Origin: Stakelama pacifica
Lineage (GTDB): Bacteria > Pseudomonadota > Alphaproteobacteria > Sphingomonadales > Sphingomonadaceae
Direction: 5' to 3'
Assembly: GCF_004361835.1 (NCBI RefSeq)
Contig: NZ_SNWD01000009.1
Coordinates: 1 to 64,000, forward strand
Length of the DNA: 64,000 nt
A model generated the notes under the pieces. The model saw only the letters and a list, made by a program, of their open reading frames with translations, did no database searches and was not told the origin of the DNA. Shown piece after piece: positions 48,010 to 58,162 of the stretch (within the stretch, counting starts at the first letter, position 1; the number at the start of each line of letters is the position of its first letter). The position numbers and the translations under genes are program-made.

Positions 48010-49014
48010 TCAGATCAGCCCTGATAGCGGGCTCGACGGATCGGCATAGCGGCGTTTCCCCATCCGCCCGGCGCGATAGGCGAGTCGCCCGCTTTCCACC
48101 GCAAGCCGCATCGCGCGCGCCATCATTACCGGGTCTTTCGCTTCGGCAATCGCGGTGTTCATCAACACGCCGTCGCAGCCAAGCTCCATCGCGATCCCGG
48201 CGTCCGAAGCGGTGCCAACACCGGCATCGACCAGCACTGGCACGTTCGCACCCTCGACGATCAGGCGGATCGTCACCCGATTCTGGATACCCAGCCCCGA
48301 ACCGATCGGCGCGCCCAGCGGCATGATCGCCACTGCGCCCGCCTCTTCCAGCTGTTTCGCAGCGATCGGATCGTCGGTGCAATACACCATCGGCTTGAAC
48401 CCTTCGGCCACCAGCGTCTCAGTGGCCTTCAGCGTCTCGCGCATATCGGGATAGAGCGTCTTCGCTTCGCCCAGCACCTCCAGCTTGACGAGGTCCCAGC
48501 CGCCCGCCTCGCGCGCCAGCCGCAGCGTACGGACCGCCTCATCCGCAGTGAAGCAGCCAGCGGTATTGGGAAGATAGGTGATCTTTTTGGGATCGATATA
48601 ATCGGTCAGCATCGGCGCATTGGGGTCCGACACGTTCACCCGGCGGACCGCCACCGTGACGATCTCCGCGCCTGCCGCCTCGACCGCGGCGGCGTTCTGT
48701 TCGAAATCCTTGTACTTGCCGGTGCCGACGATCAGCCGCGAACGGAAGGTGCGACCAGCGACCGTCCAGCTATCGTCCGCGCCGACCGGCTGATGATCGC
48801 CGCCGCCGACGAAATGCACGATCTCCAGCTCATCGCCATCCTCAACCTTCACCTCGCCCAGCGTCGAACGCGGCACGACCTCCAGATTGCGTTCGACCGC
48901 GATCTTTTCGGGAACGAAGCCAAGCTCGCTCGCCAGCTCGGCGATGCTGTGCCCCGCCTTTACCCGGCGATGTTCGCCATTGATCCGGATCGATACGGTG
49001 CCGTCCTTGTGCAT
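48010..49014 (-). CDS. thiG: ThiS-ThiG fusion: sulphur carrier plus thiazole synthase
   Basis: 334 residues from MHKDGTVSI, with AGGGA upstream. Residues 1-72 are a ThiS ubiquitin-like domain: [10 protein letters not shown] at the start and [15 protein letters not shown] at the end. Residues about 80-334 are ThiG, with [10 protein letters not shown], the Schiff-base lysine in LVKLEV (Lys177), [12 protein letters not shown] and [12 protein letters not shown]. ThiG builds the thiazole phosphate from deoxyxylulose phosphate, dehydroglycine and ThiS thiocarboxylate. In separate ThiS the final Gly-Gly is a free C-terminus; here it is internal. No TPP riboswitch is visible upstream. Confidence 0.92.
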   Translation of the reverse strand: MHKDGTVSIRINGEHRRVKAGHSIAELASELGFVPEKIAVERNLEVVPRSTLGEVKVEDGDELEIVHFVGGGDHQPVGADDSWTVAGRTFRSRLIVGTGKYKDFEQNAAAVEAAGAEIVTVAVRRVNVSDPNAPMLTDYIDPKKITYLPNTAGCFTADEAVRTLRLAREAGGWDLVKLEVLGEAKTLYPDMRETLKATETLVAEGFKPMVYCTDDPIAAKQLEEAGAVAIMPLGAPIGSGLGIQNRVTIRLIVEGANVPVLVDAGVGTASDAGIAMELGCDGVLMNTAIAEAKDPVMMARAMRLAVESGRLAYRAGRMGKRRYADPSSPLSGLI

Positions 49015-49092
49015 TGTTTTCCCTGTGCCGTTCGCTTCGAGCGCGATTTCGAGAAGCGTGGCGAATCTGGCTTTTGGTGCCCGCATGCAACA

Positions 49093-49116
49093 GGTGTCTC
49101 GACTTCGCTCGACACC
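49093..49116. repeat. Short palindromic dispersed repeat
   Basis: GGTGTCTCGACTTCGCTCGACACC folds into a near-perfect hairpin (GGTGTC-TCGA-...-TCGA-CACC). The same wording recurs at 58493-58516. It lies between divergent thiSG and aroQ. Confidence 0.65.
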
Positions 49117-49179
49117 AGCGGGTAAGAACAGCCGCGATTTAGGGGCGCGGACAGCGCCTCGCAACCGAAAGGCTGCCCT

Positions 49180-49614
49180 TTGGCGCAAACGATCTTTGTC
49201 CTCAACGGTCCCAACCTCAACCTGCTGGGGCTTCGCGAGCCGGAAATCTATGGCACCGACACGCTCGACGATATCGGCGGGCGGATGCAGGACCGGGCGA
49301 GCGAGCTGGATCTGGAGATTGATCTGCGTCAGTCGAATCACGAAGGGCATCTGATCGACTGGCTGCACGAGGCGCAGTCGCGCCGCGCAAAGGCAGTCAT
49401 CCTTAATCCCGGCGGGCTGACCCATACATCGGTCGCGCTGCACGATGCGGTAAAAGGCATCACGACTCCGGTGATTGAGGTGCACTTATCCAACCCGCAC
49501 GCCCGCGAAGAATTTCGTCATACGAGCTTTGTCGGTCGTGCCGCGCGCGGAACCATCGCGGGCTTCGGCGCGCTTTCCTACCTTCTGGCGCTTGAAGCGG
49601 CTGCCAGTCTCTGA
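49180..49614 (+). CDS. aroQ: 3-dehydroquinate dehydratase, type II
   Basis: 144 residues. [19 protein letters not shown] at the N-terminus carries the active-site Asn and Tyr, [16 protein letters not shown] follows, and [15 protein letters not shown] and [15 protein letters not shown] complete the fold. It removes water from dehydroquinate in the shikimate pathway. The start is TTG, preceded by AAAGG; no in-frame ATG is suitable. aroQ-accB-accC is a conserved order. Confidence 0.95.
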   Translation: MAQTIFVLNGPNLNLLGLREPEIYGTDTLDDIGGRMQDRASELDLEIDLRQSNHEGHLIDWLHEAQSRRAKAVILNPGGLTHTSVALHDAVKGITTPVIEVHLSNPHAREEFRHTSFVGRAARGTIAGFGALSYLLALEAAASL

Positions 49615-49646
49615 CACAGGGCCACGCTTCGTATTACGAGGGGTTC

Positions 49647-50135
49647 ATGAGCGAAGATAAGAAGCACTCCGGTGCAATTGCGGTTGATATCGATCTGGTG
49701 CGTCAGCTGGCCGCCGTGCTGGACGATACCCAGCTTACCGAAATCGAGGTCGAGGACGGCGATCGCCGCGTCCGCGTCGCGCGCAAGGCGGCAAGCCCCG
49801 CTGCGGTAAACTACGCGCCGCCGCCGATGCAGCAGGCCGCACCTGCTCCCGCCGCCGCCGCGCCCACCGTGGACAATGCAGGGCCGTCGGCGGAAAACGA
49901 TGCCAATGCGGTGCGCTCGCCCATGGTCGGCACTGCCTATCTGGCCGCCGAACCGGGGGCCAAGCCGTTCATCGCGCCGGGCCAGCAGGTTCAGGCAGGC
50001 GATACGCTGCTGATCGTCGAGGCGATGAAGGTGATGAACCCGATCGCTGCGCCCTCTTCGGGCACGGTTAAATCGGTACTGGTCGAAAACGGTCAGCCGG
50101 TCGAATTCGATCAGCCGCTGGTCATCGTCGAGTAA
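49647..50135 (+). CDS. accB: Biotin carboxyl carrier protein of acetyl-CoA carboxylase
   Basis: 162 residues. The N-terminal helix ([25 protein letters not shown]) is followed by an Ala/Pro linker (about 50-80) and a biotinyl domain with the biotin-bearing lysine Lys128 in VEAMKVMN. It delivers carboxybiotin for malonyl-CoA synthesis. 3 bp before accC. Confidence 0.96.
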   Translation: MSEDKKHSGAIAVDIDLVRQLAAVLDDTQLTEIEVEDGDRRVRVARKAASPAAVNYAPPPMQQAAPAPAAAAPTVDNAGPSAENDANAVRSPMVGTAYLAAEPGAKPFIAPGQQVQAGDTLLIVEAMKVMNPIAAPSSGTVKSVLVENGQPVEFDQPLVIVE

Positions 50136-50138
50136 GCA

Positions 50139-51494
50139 ATGGCTAAAATCGAAAAGCTGCTGATCGCCAATCGCGGGGAAATCGCGCTTCGCATCCATCG
50201 TGCATGCCATGAAATGGGCATTCGTACCGTCGCGGTCCATTCGACCGCCGATGCCGATGCGATGCATGTGCGGCTGGCCGACGAAGCCATCTGTATCGGC
50301 CCGCCTTCGGCTGCCGAAAGCTATCTCAACATCCCCAACATCATCTCGGCCGCCGAGGTGTCGGGGGCGGACGCGATTCATCCAGGCTATGGTTTCTTAA
50401 GCGAAAACGCGAAATTCGCCGAGATTGTCGAGCTGCACAATATCCTGTTCGTCGGCCCGAAGCCCGAACATATCCGCATCATGGGCGACAAGGTCGAGGC
50501 GAAGCGTACTGCGGGCAAGCTGGGCCTGCCGCTCGTGCCGGGATCGGACGGCGCGATTCATGATGTCGAAGAAGCCAAACAGCTTGCCCGCGACATCGGC
50601 TATCCGGTGCTGATAAAGGCCGCATCGGGCGGCGGCGGTCGCGGCATGAAGGTAGTGCCGGGCGAGGACCAGCTCGAAACGCTGATGCGTCAGGCAGGCA
50701 GCGAGGCAAAGGCGGCGTTCGGCGACGACACCGTCTATATGGAAAAATATCTCGGCAATCCGCGCCATATCGAATTTCAGATATTCGGCGACGGCAACGG
50801 CAATGCCATCCATCTGGGCGAGCGCGACTGCTCGCTTCAGCGCCGCCATCAGAAGGTACTCGAAGAAGCCCCGTCCCCCGTCATCACGCCCGAAGAGCGC
50901 GCGCGGATGGGCGGAATTGTCGCGAACGCGATGGCCGATATGGGCTATCGCGGCGCGGGCACGATCGAATTCCTGTGGGAAAACGGCGAATTCTACTTCA
51001 TCGAGATGAATACCCGGCTGCAGGTCGAACATCCGGTGACCGAGGCGATTACCGGCCTCGATCTGGTGCGCGAACAGATTCGCGTTGCCGAAGGCCATGG
51101 CCTGTCGGTGCGTCAGGAGGATTTGGAATTTCGCGGCCATGCGATCGAATGCCGGATCAATGCCGAAGACCCGCGCACCTTCACGCCCTCGCCGGGCAAG
51201 GTCACTTATTTCCATCAGCCGGGCGGCATGCATGTCCGCGTCGATAGCGGGCTGTACGCCGGGTATCGCATCCCCCCTTATTATGACAGCATGATCGCCA
51301 AGCTGATCGTCTATGGCCGCACTCGCGAAGGCGCGCTGATGCGCCTGCGCCGCGCGCTGGAGGAATTCGTGGTCGAGGGGGTCAAGACGACGATCCCGCT
51401 GCATCAGGCGCTGCTCGACGACCCTGAATTCCAGAAGGGCGATTATACGATCAAATGGCTTGAGGAATGGCTGGCGCGGGAGACGCCCGAATGA
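50139..51494 (+). CDS. accC: Biotin carboxylase of acetyl-CoA carboxylase
   Basis: 451 residues. [22 protein letters not shown], the ATP-grasp glycine loop [30 protein letters not shown] and FTPSPGKV show a free-standing biotin carboxylase, without the C-terminal carrier found in the PccA of this window. The stop overlaps the arsC-like start (ATGA). Confidence 0.97.
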   Translation: MAKIEKLLIANRGEIALRIHRACHEMGIRTVAVHSTADADAMHVRLADEAICIGPPSAAESYLNIPNIISAAEVSGADAIHPGYGFLSENAKFAEIVELHNILFVGPKPEHIRIMGDKVEAKRTAGKLGLPLVPGSDGAIHDVEEAKQLARDIGYPVLIKAASGGGGRGMKVVPGEDQLETLMRQAGSEAKAAFGDDTVYMEKYLGNPRHIEFQIFGDGNGNAIHLGERDCSLQRRHQKVLEEAPSPVITPEERARMGGIVANAMADMGYRGAGTIEFLWENGEFYFIEMNTRLQVEHPVTEAITGLDLVREQIRVAEGHGLSVRQEDLEFRGHAIECRINAEDPRTFTPSPGKVTYFHQPGGMHVRVDSGLYAGYRIPPYYDSMIAKLIVYGRTREGALMRLRRALEEFVVEGVKTTIPLHQALLDDPEFQKGDYTIKWLEEWLARETPE

Positions 51495-51835
51495 AGGCGA
51501 CGATCTGGCACAATCCGCGCTGTTCGAAATCGCGCGAAGCGTTGAAGTTGCTGGAGGAGCGCGGCGGCGTCGAGGTCGATATCGTGCGCTATCTCGAAAC
51601 GCCGCCCAGCCGCGAAACGCTCGCCAAGCTCTATAAGCGCGCAGGCATGACCGCGCGTGAGGGGCTGCGCAGCGTTGAGGCAAAGGCGAAGGAGCTGGGC
51701 CTCGCACAGGCGAGCGAGGGCGAAATCCTGGACGCGATGGCGGAGCATCCGATCCTGATCGAGCGCCCGCTGGTCGAGACCGAAAAGGGCGTCGTGCTGG
51801 GCCGCCCGCCGGAAAAAGTCCTGGAAATCCTGTAA
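51491..51835 (+). CDS. ArsC/Spx-type arsenate reductase family protein
   Basis: 114 residues. [17 protein letters not shown] carries the catalytic cysteine (Cys11), followed by [11 protein letters not shown], the arginine-containing IERPLV and [11 protein letters not shown] at the C-terminus. Family members reduce arsenate with glutaredoxin. No ars genes accompany it, so a different physiological role is equally possible. It overlaps accC by 4 bp. Confidence 0.9.
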   Translation: MKATIWHNPRCSKSREALKLLEERGGVEVDIVRYLETPPSRETLAKLYKRAGMTAREGLRSVEAKAKELGLAQASEGEILDAMAEHPILIERPLVETEKGVVLGRPPEKVLEIL

Positions 51836-51841
51836 AGCTAC

Positions 51842-53293
51842 ATGGTCGCGCCCGCCCCCGTTCTGGAACCCGGTCGCAACTGCTGGCGAATCGAAACGGC
51901 GAGCGCGGCCAATGTGATCATCGATGCCGATGATTATTTTCGCATCTGCCGTGAGGCGATGAAAGATGCCGAGCATCAGATCCTGCTGATCGGCTGGGAT
52001 TTCGACGCCCGGATCAAGCTGGTGCATGAACATGAGGATGAAGCACCGGGCGAGGTCGGCGCCTTTATCGACTGGCTGGTCGCGCGAAAGCCCAACCTGC
52101 ACGTCAATATTCTGCGCTGGGATACGGGGGCGCTGAAAAGCTTCGTTCGCGGGCGGACCATGGTGACGCTCGCCCGCTGGTGGTGGCACAAACAAATACA
52201 CCTCAAACTCGACCGCTTCCACCCGACCGGCGCCTCGCATCATCAGAAGATCGTGGTGATCGACGATTGCCTCGCCTTTTGCGGCGGGATCGACATGACC
52301 GATGACCGCTGGGACACGCGCAGCCATCGCGATGACGAACCGAATCGGGTCGAGCCGGGCGGGACCGTCTATGGCCCCTGGCACGATGCGACCACGGCGC
52401 TGACCGGCCCGGTGGCGAAGGCGCTGGGCGAATTGTGCCGCGACCGCTGGGCGCGCGCCGGGGGCAAACCGCTCGCCATCCCCAAAGCGACCGAACCGCG
52501 CTGGCCAGAAGCGCTGCCCAAGGCTTTCGAAAATTGCGAAGTCGCGATTTCGCGCTCTTTTCCGGCGATGACGGGGCAGGAACCGGTGCGCGAGATCGAG
52601 CAGCTCTATCTCGACCTGATCGCCCGGGCTGAACGCTGGATCTATGCCGAGAGCCAGTATTTCGCCTCGCGCAAGATCGCCGAAGCGATCGCAAAGCGGC
52701 TGGAAGAGCCGGACGGGCCGGAGATCGTCATCATCAATCCGGTACAGGCCGATGGCTGGCTGGAACAGGAAGCGATGGATTCGGCGCGCGCGCAATTGCT
52801 CGACGCGCTGGAAAAGCGCGATCCGCATGGGCGGCTCGGCGTCTTCCACGCCGAAACGGCGGGCGGTCAGCCGATCTATATCCATGCCAAGGTGACGGTG
52901 ATCGATGGAGAAATCCTGCGCGTCGGTTCGTCCAATTTCAACAATCGCTCGCTTCGGCTCGACACCGAATGCGATGTGACGATCGATTCGACCCGGCGGG
53001 CCAATGCAGGCTGCACCGATGCGATCGCGCATGTCGCCTATGACCTGCTCGCCGAACATCTGGGGAGCGAGGCGGAACTGATTCGCGCGACGCACGCGGA
53101 AACCGGATCGCTGCTCGAAACCATCGAGCGCCATGCCGGGACCGGGCGCCGCCTGCGCCGCTATCGCCGCCCCGATATCAATGCGATCGAAGGCTGGATG
53201 GCGGATAATGAGATCCTCGATCCGGAAGGGCCGGAAGAAATGTTCGAGCCGGTTTCAAAGCGCGGGCTGTTCCGGCGACTGCGCCGTCGCTGA
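51842..53293 (+). CDS. Phospholipase D-like protein
   Basis: 483 residues with two HKD catalytic motifs: HHQKIVVIDDCLAFCGGIDM (about 132-155) and HAKVTVIDGEILRVGSSNFNNRS (about 345-370). The WDFDARIKL and DRWDTRSHRDDEP regions fit the PLD1/2-like bacterial family. It hydrolyses or transfers phosphodiester head groups; cardiolipin synthesis is an alternative. No signal peptide is seen. Confidence 0.9.
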   Translation: MVAPAPVLEPGRNCWRIETASAANVIIDADDYFRICREAMKDAEHQILLIGWDFDARIKLVHEHEDEAPGEVGAFIDWLVARKPNLHVNILRWDTGALKSFVRGRTMVTLARWWWHKQIHLKLDRFHPTGASHHQKIVVIDDCLAFCGGIDMTDDRWDTRSHRDDEPNRVEPGGTVYGPWHDATTALTGPVAKALGELCRDRWARAGGKPLAIPKATEPRWPEALPKAFENCEVAISRSFPAMTGQEPVREIEQLYLDLIARAERWIYAESQYFASRKIAEAIAKRLEEPDGPEIVIINPVQADGWLEQEAMDSARAQLLDALEKRDPHGRLGVFHAETAGGQPIYIHAKVTVIDGEILRVGSSNFNNRSLRLDTECDVTIDSTRRANAGCTDAIAHVAYDLLAEHLGSEAELIRATHAETGSLLETIERHAGTGRRLRRYRRPDINAIEGWMADNEILDPEGPEEMFEPVSKRGLFRRLRRR

Positions 53294-53361
53294 TCCGATC
53301 GCTACTGCTTTTCGCATGAAACTATAGCGGTGCGCGACTTGCCTCGCTAAAGGCGCTTGGC

Positions 53362-55581
53362 ATGACCGACATCACGCCAGAGATCGTCGCCGAACACGGC
53401 CTGTCCCCCGAAGAATATGCGCGCGTGCTGAGCGCGATGGGGCGCGAACCCAATCTCACCGAACTGGGTATCTTCTCCGTCATGTGGTCGGAGCATTGCA
53501 GCTATAAATCGAGCCGCATTCACCTGAAAAAACTCCCGACCGAAGGGCCGCAAGTGATTTGCGGACCGGGCGAGAATGCGGGCGTGGTCGATATCGGCGA
53601 CGGACAGGCGGCGATCTTCAAGATGGAATCGCACAACCATCCTTCATATATCGAACCCTATCAGGGCGCGGCGACGGGTGTGGGCGGCATTTTGCGCGAC
53701 GTCTTCACCATGGGTGCGCGGCCGATCGCGAACCTGAACGCGCTGCGATTCGGGCGGCCCGATCATCCGAAGATGCGCCACCTGATTTCCGGCGTGGTGC
53801 ATGGCATCGGCGGCTATGGCAATTGCGTCGGCGTGCCCACCGTAGGGGGCGAGGTGAACTTCCACCCCGCCTATGATGGCAATATCCTCGTCAACGCGAT
53901 GACGGTCGGCGTCGCCGATACCGACAAGATCTTCTATTCTGCAGCGAGCGGCGTCGGCAATCCGATCGTCTATGTCGGATCGAAAACGGGCCGTGACGGC
54001 ATTCACGGCGCGACCATGGCGAGCGCTGATTTTGGCGAGGATTCGGAGGAAAAGCGCCCCACCGTTCAGGTCGGCGACCCCTTCACCGAAAAGCTGCTGA
54101 TCGAGGCGTGCCTCGAACTCATGGCATCCGACGCGATCGTCGCGATTCAGGATATGGGCGCGGCAGGGCTCACCTCCTCCAGCGTCGAAATGGCGTCAAA
54201 GGGCGGGGTCGGCATCGAACTGGTCATGGACGATGTGCCGCAGCGCGAAACCGGCATGACGCCCTATGAAATGATGCTCTCCGAGTCTCAGGAGCGCATG
54301 CTGATGGTATTGAAGCCCGGCCGTGAGGCAGAGGCAGAGGCGATCTTCCGCAAATGGGAACTGGATTTCGCGGTGATCGGCCATGTCACCGATACCGGGC
54401 GGATGGTGCTGAAATGGAAGGGCGATACCGTCGCCGATATTCCGCTCGGGCCGCTTGCTGACGATGCGCCGCTCTATGACCGGCCGCATGTCGCGCCGAC
54501 CGTGCCCGCCATGCCGACCGATATCGGCGAGTGCGAGGACATCCGCGCCGACCTGCTGACGCTGATGGGGTCGCCTGATATCGCCTCGCGCCGCTGGATC
54601 TGGGAGCAGTACGATCATATGGTCGGCGCCGATACGGTGCAGCGCCCCGGCGGCGATGCGGCGGTGGTGCGCGTGCACGGCACGCAAAAGGCGCTGGCGA
54701 TGACCACCGACTGCACCCCGCGCTATTGCTATGCCGATCCGCATGAGGGCGGAAAGCAGGCTATTGCCGAGGCTTGGCGCAACCTGTGTGCGGTCGGTGC
54801 CACCCCGCTTGCCGTGACCAACTGCCTCAACTTCGCCAATCCGCAGCGCCCCGAAATCATGGGGCAGTTTGTCGGCTGTCTGGAGGGCATGGGCGAAGCC
54901 TGCCGCGCGCTCGATTTCCCGATCGTGTCGGGCAATGTGTCGCTTTATAATGAATCTAAGGCGACGGGCGGCGGTTCGGCGATCCTGCCCACCCCGGCGA
55001 TCGGCGGGGTCGGCCTGATGCAGGACTGGACCAAATCCTGCCGCATCGGGTTTCGGGGCACGGGCGATGCCATTCTGGTCGTCGGCGACCGGATGGGGCA
55101 TCTCGGCCAGTCGCTGTGGCTACGCGAAGTCCATGGCCGCGAGGAAGGCCCCCCGCCCCCCGTCGATCTCGCCGCCGAGCGCAAGGCGGGCGATTTCATC
55201 CGCAACGCGATCGAACATGGCTGGGTAACGGCGTGCCATGACGTTTCCGACGGCGGGCTTGCCGTAACGGTGGCGGAGATGGCGCTGGCGTCGAATATCG
55301 GCGCGATGATTAACGAACCCCAGCCTTTCGGCGTTGCCGGCAGCTTTTTCGGTGAGGATCAGGGCCTGTATGTCGTGACGCTTCGCGACGATTCGCTCGC
55401 TGATTTCATGGAAGCGTCGGAAAAGGCCGATGTCGTCGTCGATCTGCTCGGCCGGACGATCCGCGACCGGATCGTGTTCGAGCTGGAGGATGCCGACGCG
55501 GTCATCACGCTCGACGAGCTGCGTCAGGCCCATGAGGGCTTTTTCCCGAAGCTGATGGGCGAAGACGCCGCGCTTGCCTGA
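53362..55581 (+). CDS. purL: Phosphoribosylformylglycinamidine synthase subunit II
   Basis: 739 residues, the small (PurL) type that works with PurS and PurQ in purine synthesis. [15 protein letters not shown] is the active-site region, [24 protein letters not shown] binds substrate and magnesium, and [11 protein letters not shown] and [10 protein letters not shown] mark the two AIRS-like halves. purS and purQ are not in the window. Confidence 0.97.
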   Translation: MTDITPEIVAEHGLSPEEYARVLSAMGREPNLTELGIFSVMWSEHCSYKSSRIHLKKLPTEGPQVICGPGENAGVVDIGDGQAAIFKMESHNHPSYIEPYQGAATGVGGILRDVFTMGARPIANLNALRFGRPDHPKMRHLISGVVHGIGGYGNCVGVPTVGGEVNFHPAYDGNILVNAMTVGVADTDKIFYSAASGVGNPIVYVGSKTGRDGIHGATMASADFGEDSEEKRPTVQVGDPFTEKLLIEACLELMASDAIVAIQDMGAAGLTSSSVEMASKGGVGIELVMDDVPQRETGMTPYEMMLSESQERMLMVLKPGREAEAEAIFRKWELDFAVIGHVTDTGRMVLKWKGDTVADIPLGPLADDAPLYDRPHVAPTVPAMPTDIGECEDIRADLLTLMGSPDIASRRWIWEQYDHMVGADTVQRPGGDAAVVRVHGTQKALAMTTDCTPRYCYADPHEGGKQAIAEAWRNLCAVGATPLAVTNCLNFANPQRPEIMGQFVGCLEGMGEACRALDFPIVSGNVSLYNESKATGGGSAILPTPAIGGVGLMQDWTKSCRIGFRGTGDAILVVGDRMGHLGQSLWLREVHGREEGPPPPVDLAAERKAGDFIRNAIEHGWVTACHDVSDGGLAVTVAEMALASNIGAMINEPQPFGVAGSFFGEDQGLYVVTLRDDSLADFMEASEKADVVVDLLGRTIRDRIVFELEDADAVITLDELRQAHEGFFPKLMGEDAALA

Positions 55582-55654
55582 ACCGGGTTAAGGGGAACCC
55601 CGACGCGCGTCGCCGGTTGCCCCTCTACCCGCAAAAACAGGCAAGGATTTCAAT

Positions 55655-56029
55655 ATGAACGACACGCTTCCCCCGCTTGCGCGCGAACTCGGTTTCGAGC
55701 GTGGGATGCGGTGCTGGTTTCGCGACCTTCCCGACGATGTGCGCAAGGCGCTCAACCCGGAGGCGGCCGGTATGGAAGAACTCGCCGCGCCCTCCGCAGG
55801 GATTGAAGGCGCGCTGATCTTCGTCGACAGCCGCGAGACGCTCAATACCGAACTGGGGGCGTTTCACGAGCTGCTCGACAGCAATGGCTTCGTCTGGGTC
55901 GCTTATGGCGAGGAATTGAGCGAATCGAACGTGCTCGACGCGGCATCGCCGTGCGACATGGTGCACGCGGGCAGCGTGACGCTGGCCGGGCGGCGCGCGA
56001 TCAAGCTGGCCCATCGCCCCGGTCACTGA
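55655..56029 (+). CDS. Small hypothetical protein, DUF3052-like
   Basis: 124 residues beginning MNDTLPPLARELGFERGMRCWF. The pattern of a substrate-free Rossmann-like core (ALIFVDSRETLNTEL, FVWVAYGEE, SNVLDAA) resembles DUF3052 proteins. It lies 73 bp after purL. Function unknown. Confidence 0.7.
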   Translation: MNDTLPPLARELGFERGMRCWFRDLPDDVRKALNPEAAGMEELAAPSAGIEGALIFVDSRETLNTELGAFHELLDSNGFVWVAYGEELSESNVLDAASPCDMVHAGSVTLAGRRAIKLAHRPGH

Positions 56030-56092
56030 GGGCGGCGCTTTGCCCCTGCTATATTCCCGCCTAGGGAGGACGGCCAAGGCGAAGGGGCGGAT

Positions 56093-57340
56093 ATGGCGAC
56101 GACACCGGCAAGGCGGATCATAACGCTCGATATCATTCGCGATGTGGCGGTGATGGGCATCCTGATGATGAACATCACCGGCTTCGCCTTTCCTGATCCC
56201 GCCTATCTCAACCCGCTGGCCACGCCGGGGGCCGGGCCATGGGATGTCGCGCTCTATCTGATGAACTTCCTGTTGTTCGACGGGAAGATGCGCGGGCTGT
56301 TCTCCTTTCTGTTCGGCGCGTCGATGCTGATGGTGATCCTGCGGGCCAAGGCGGGCGGGAACAGTGCGGCGCGCACGCATTTTTCGCGCATGGTGTGGCT
56401 GCTGATCTTCGGCCTCATCCATCTTTACCTGATCTGGTGGGGCGATATTCTGACGCTTTATGCGGTGATCGGGATGGTCGCGTGGTTCTTCCGCACGCTT
56501 CCCGCTCATAAGCTGGTAACGGTCGGGATTCTGCTGCTGGTGGCGCAGCTGGCGATGGTCGCGCTGGTGCCGCTGAGCCTGTTGCTGCTGAAGGCGCATG
56601 CGGCGGAGCCCGGTGCACCGGCGGGCGTGGTGATGGCGCTTATCGACATGCGGCGCGGGCTCGGCAGTCCCGAACCCGGGTGGATGGCGGAGCAGATCGC
56701 GCTGTACCGGTCAGGCTATGCGGCGATTTTGCAGGCGCGCATGGCAACGATCAACCCGGTCGGAATGGTGATGTTCAACGGGTTCGAGACGCTTGCCTAT
56801 ATGCTGTTCGGCATGGCCGGGCTGAAAAGCGGCTTCCTGTCGGGCGAGGCACCGCGCGCGACCTATCGCAGATGGGCGGCCATCGGATTCGGGGTGGGGC
56901 TGCCGGTCTATGCCGCGCTGGGTGCCTATCTGATCGCACAGAATTTCAGCCCTTTGTCGGTCAGTCTTGCGGTGATGACGGCGACGGTTCCGGTACGGCC
57001 GCTGATGATCATGGGATGGGCGGCGCTGATCATTCTGACGGTGCGCGGCGAGAGCGGCATGGGCAAGCGAATCGCGGCGACGGGGCGGATGGCGTTTTCC
57101 AACTATCTGGGAACCAGCCTGATCTGCACCACGATCTTCTACGGCTATGGGCTGGGCTGGTTCGGGGCGCTAAGCCGGGCCGAATCGCTGCTGGTGGTGG
57201 TCGCGATCTGGGCGGTGATGCTGGGCTGGTCGGAGCCGTGGCTTCAACATTTTCGCTATGGCCCGCTGGAATGGCTGTGGCGGTGCTGCGCGCGCGGAAG
57301 TTGGCAAAGGTTGCGCGGAGCGGCATTTGCCGGGGACTGA
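56093..57340 (+). CDS. DUF418 family membrane protein
   Basis: 415 residues with about ten hydrophobic helices. The N-terminal RIITLDIIRDVAVMGILMMNITGF is typical, as is the LFSFLFGASMLM stretch. The C-terminal DUF418 domain has GRMAFSNYLGTSLICTTIFYGYGLGWFG and ends EWLWR. Related to the acyltransferase-like YeiB group; substrate unknown. Confidence 0.9.
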   Translation: MATTPARRIITLDIIRDVAVMGILMMNITGFAFPDPAYLNPLATPGAGPWDVALYLMNFLLFDGKMRGLFSFLFGASMLMVILRAKAGGNSAARTHFSRMVWLLIFGLIHLYLIWWGDILTLYAVIGMVAWFFRTLPAHKLVTVGILLLVAQLAMVALVPLSLLLLKAHAAEPGAPAGVVMALIDMRRGLGSPEPGWMAEQIALYRSGYAAILQARMATINPVGMVMFNGFETLAYMLFGMAGLKSGFLSGEAPRATYRRWAAIGFGVGLPVYAALGAYLIAQNFSPLSVSLAVMTATVPVRPLMIMGWAALIILTVRGESGMGKRIAATGRMAFSNYLGTSLICTTIFYGYGLGWFGALSRAESLLVVVAIWAVMLGWSEPWLQHFRYGPLEWLWRCCARGSWQRLRGAAFAGD

Positions 57341-57365
57341 ATTATTGCGAGCGCGACGCAATACC

Positions 57366-57386
57366 TATTGCAAGTCGCTATCAATA
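57366..57386 (+). promoter_or_regulatory. Candidate Fur/iron-response box before bfd
   Basis: TATTGCAAGTCGCTATCAATA is an imperfect inverted repeat (TATTG...CAATA) with TGCAA and TATCAAT half-sites like alphaproteobacterial Fur sites. It lies 38 bp before the bfd ATG, in an otherwise AT-rich promoter stretch. The iron genes downstream support the reading. Confidence 0.5.
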
Positions 57387-57423
57387 GCGCTATTAACCAA
57401 CCGCGATTCGGAGAGAAAAGCCA

Positions 57424-57594
57424 ATGGTTGTATGCGTTTGCAATGCAATTCGGGAAAAGGACGTGCGCGCGGCAGCACGGGCAGGCGCGACCAGCGCATG
57501 CCAGGCGTATCGTGCGGTCGGGTGTCAGGCCAAATGTGGCCAGTGCGTCCCCTTTGCCCGCGCGATCATCGCCGAGGAACGCAGCGCGGCGTGA
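57424..57594 (+). CDS. bfd: Bacterioferritin-associated ferredoxin
   Basis: 56 residues: MVVCVCNAIREKDVRAAAR, then a CGQC near the end. Cys4, Cys6, Cys38 and Cys41 match the [2Fe-2S] ligands of E. coli Bfd in position. It reduces bacterioferritin to release iron. An extra pair, Cys26 and Cys34, is present. The next gene, 82 bp on, is bfr. Confidence 0.92.
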   Translation: MVVCVCNAIREKDVRAAARAGATSACQAYRAVGCQAKCGQCVPFARAIIAEERSAA

Positions 57595-57676
57595 CGTGCG
57601 CGCCGCTGTCACCCGCCCTCCCCTTGCCCCTTTCTGCCGCCTCGCTTAGGCGGGGCCTCTGCAAAAGGAGGTAGCG

Positions 57677-58162
57677 ATGAAGGGCGACGCACAGGTCATC
57701 GAATATCTGAATCTCGTTCTGAAAAACGAGCTGACGGCGGTCAATCAGTACTGGCTGCACTATCGGATGCTCGACAATTGGGGCGTGAAGCGGCTCGCCC
57801 ATTTCGAGCGGCACGAGTCGATCGATGAGATGAAGCATGCCGACTGGCTGTCGGAGCGCATCCTGTTTCTGGACGGCCTGCCCAATTTCCAGCTGCTCGG
57901 GCGGCTGCGCATCGGCGAGACGGTCGAGGAAGTCCTCAAAGCCGACCTCGCGCTGGAAATGGAAGCCATCGCCGTGCTGCGCGACGCCATCGAACATTGC
58001 GAAAAGGTCCGCGATTATATCAGCCGCGACCTGTTCCGCCGAATCCTCGACAGCGAAGAAGACCATGTCGACACGCTGGAACGCCAGTTCGACATGATTG
58101 CGCGGATGGGGATCGAAAATTACATCCAGCTCAATTCGAAGCCCGAAGACGAGGGCGAGTAA
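57677..58162 (+). CDS. bfr: Bacterioferritin
   Basis: 161 residues. All ferroxidase ligands are present at the classic positions: Glu18, Glu51, His54, Glu94, Glu127, His130. The haem ligand is Met52 in ESIDEMKHAD. It forms the 24-mer iron store. AGGAGG precedes the ATG. With bfd upstream it makes a complete store/release pair. Confidence 0.97.
   Translation: MKGDAQVIEYLNLVLKNELTAVNQYWLHYRMLDNWGVKRLAHFERHESIDEMKHADWLSERILFLDGLPNFQLLGRLRIGETVEEVLKADLALEMEAIAVLRDAIEHCEKVRDYISRDLFRRILDSEEDHVDTLERQFDMIARMGIENYIQLNSKPEDEGE

Noticed and set aside
49015..49180. TPP riboswitch before thiSG
   Set aside because: The conserved CUGAGA core is missing; only a short palindromic repeat is present.
51443..53134. 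563-codon minus-strand frame opposite the phospholipase D gene
   Set aside because: Antisense to a gene with two HKD motifs; its translation has no family features.
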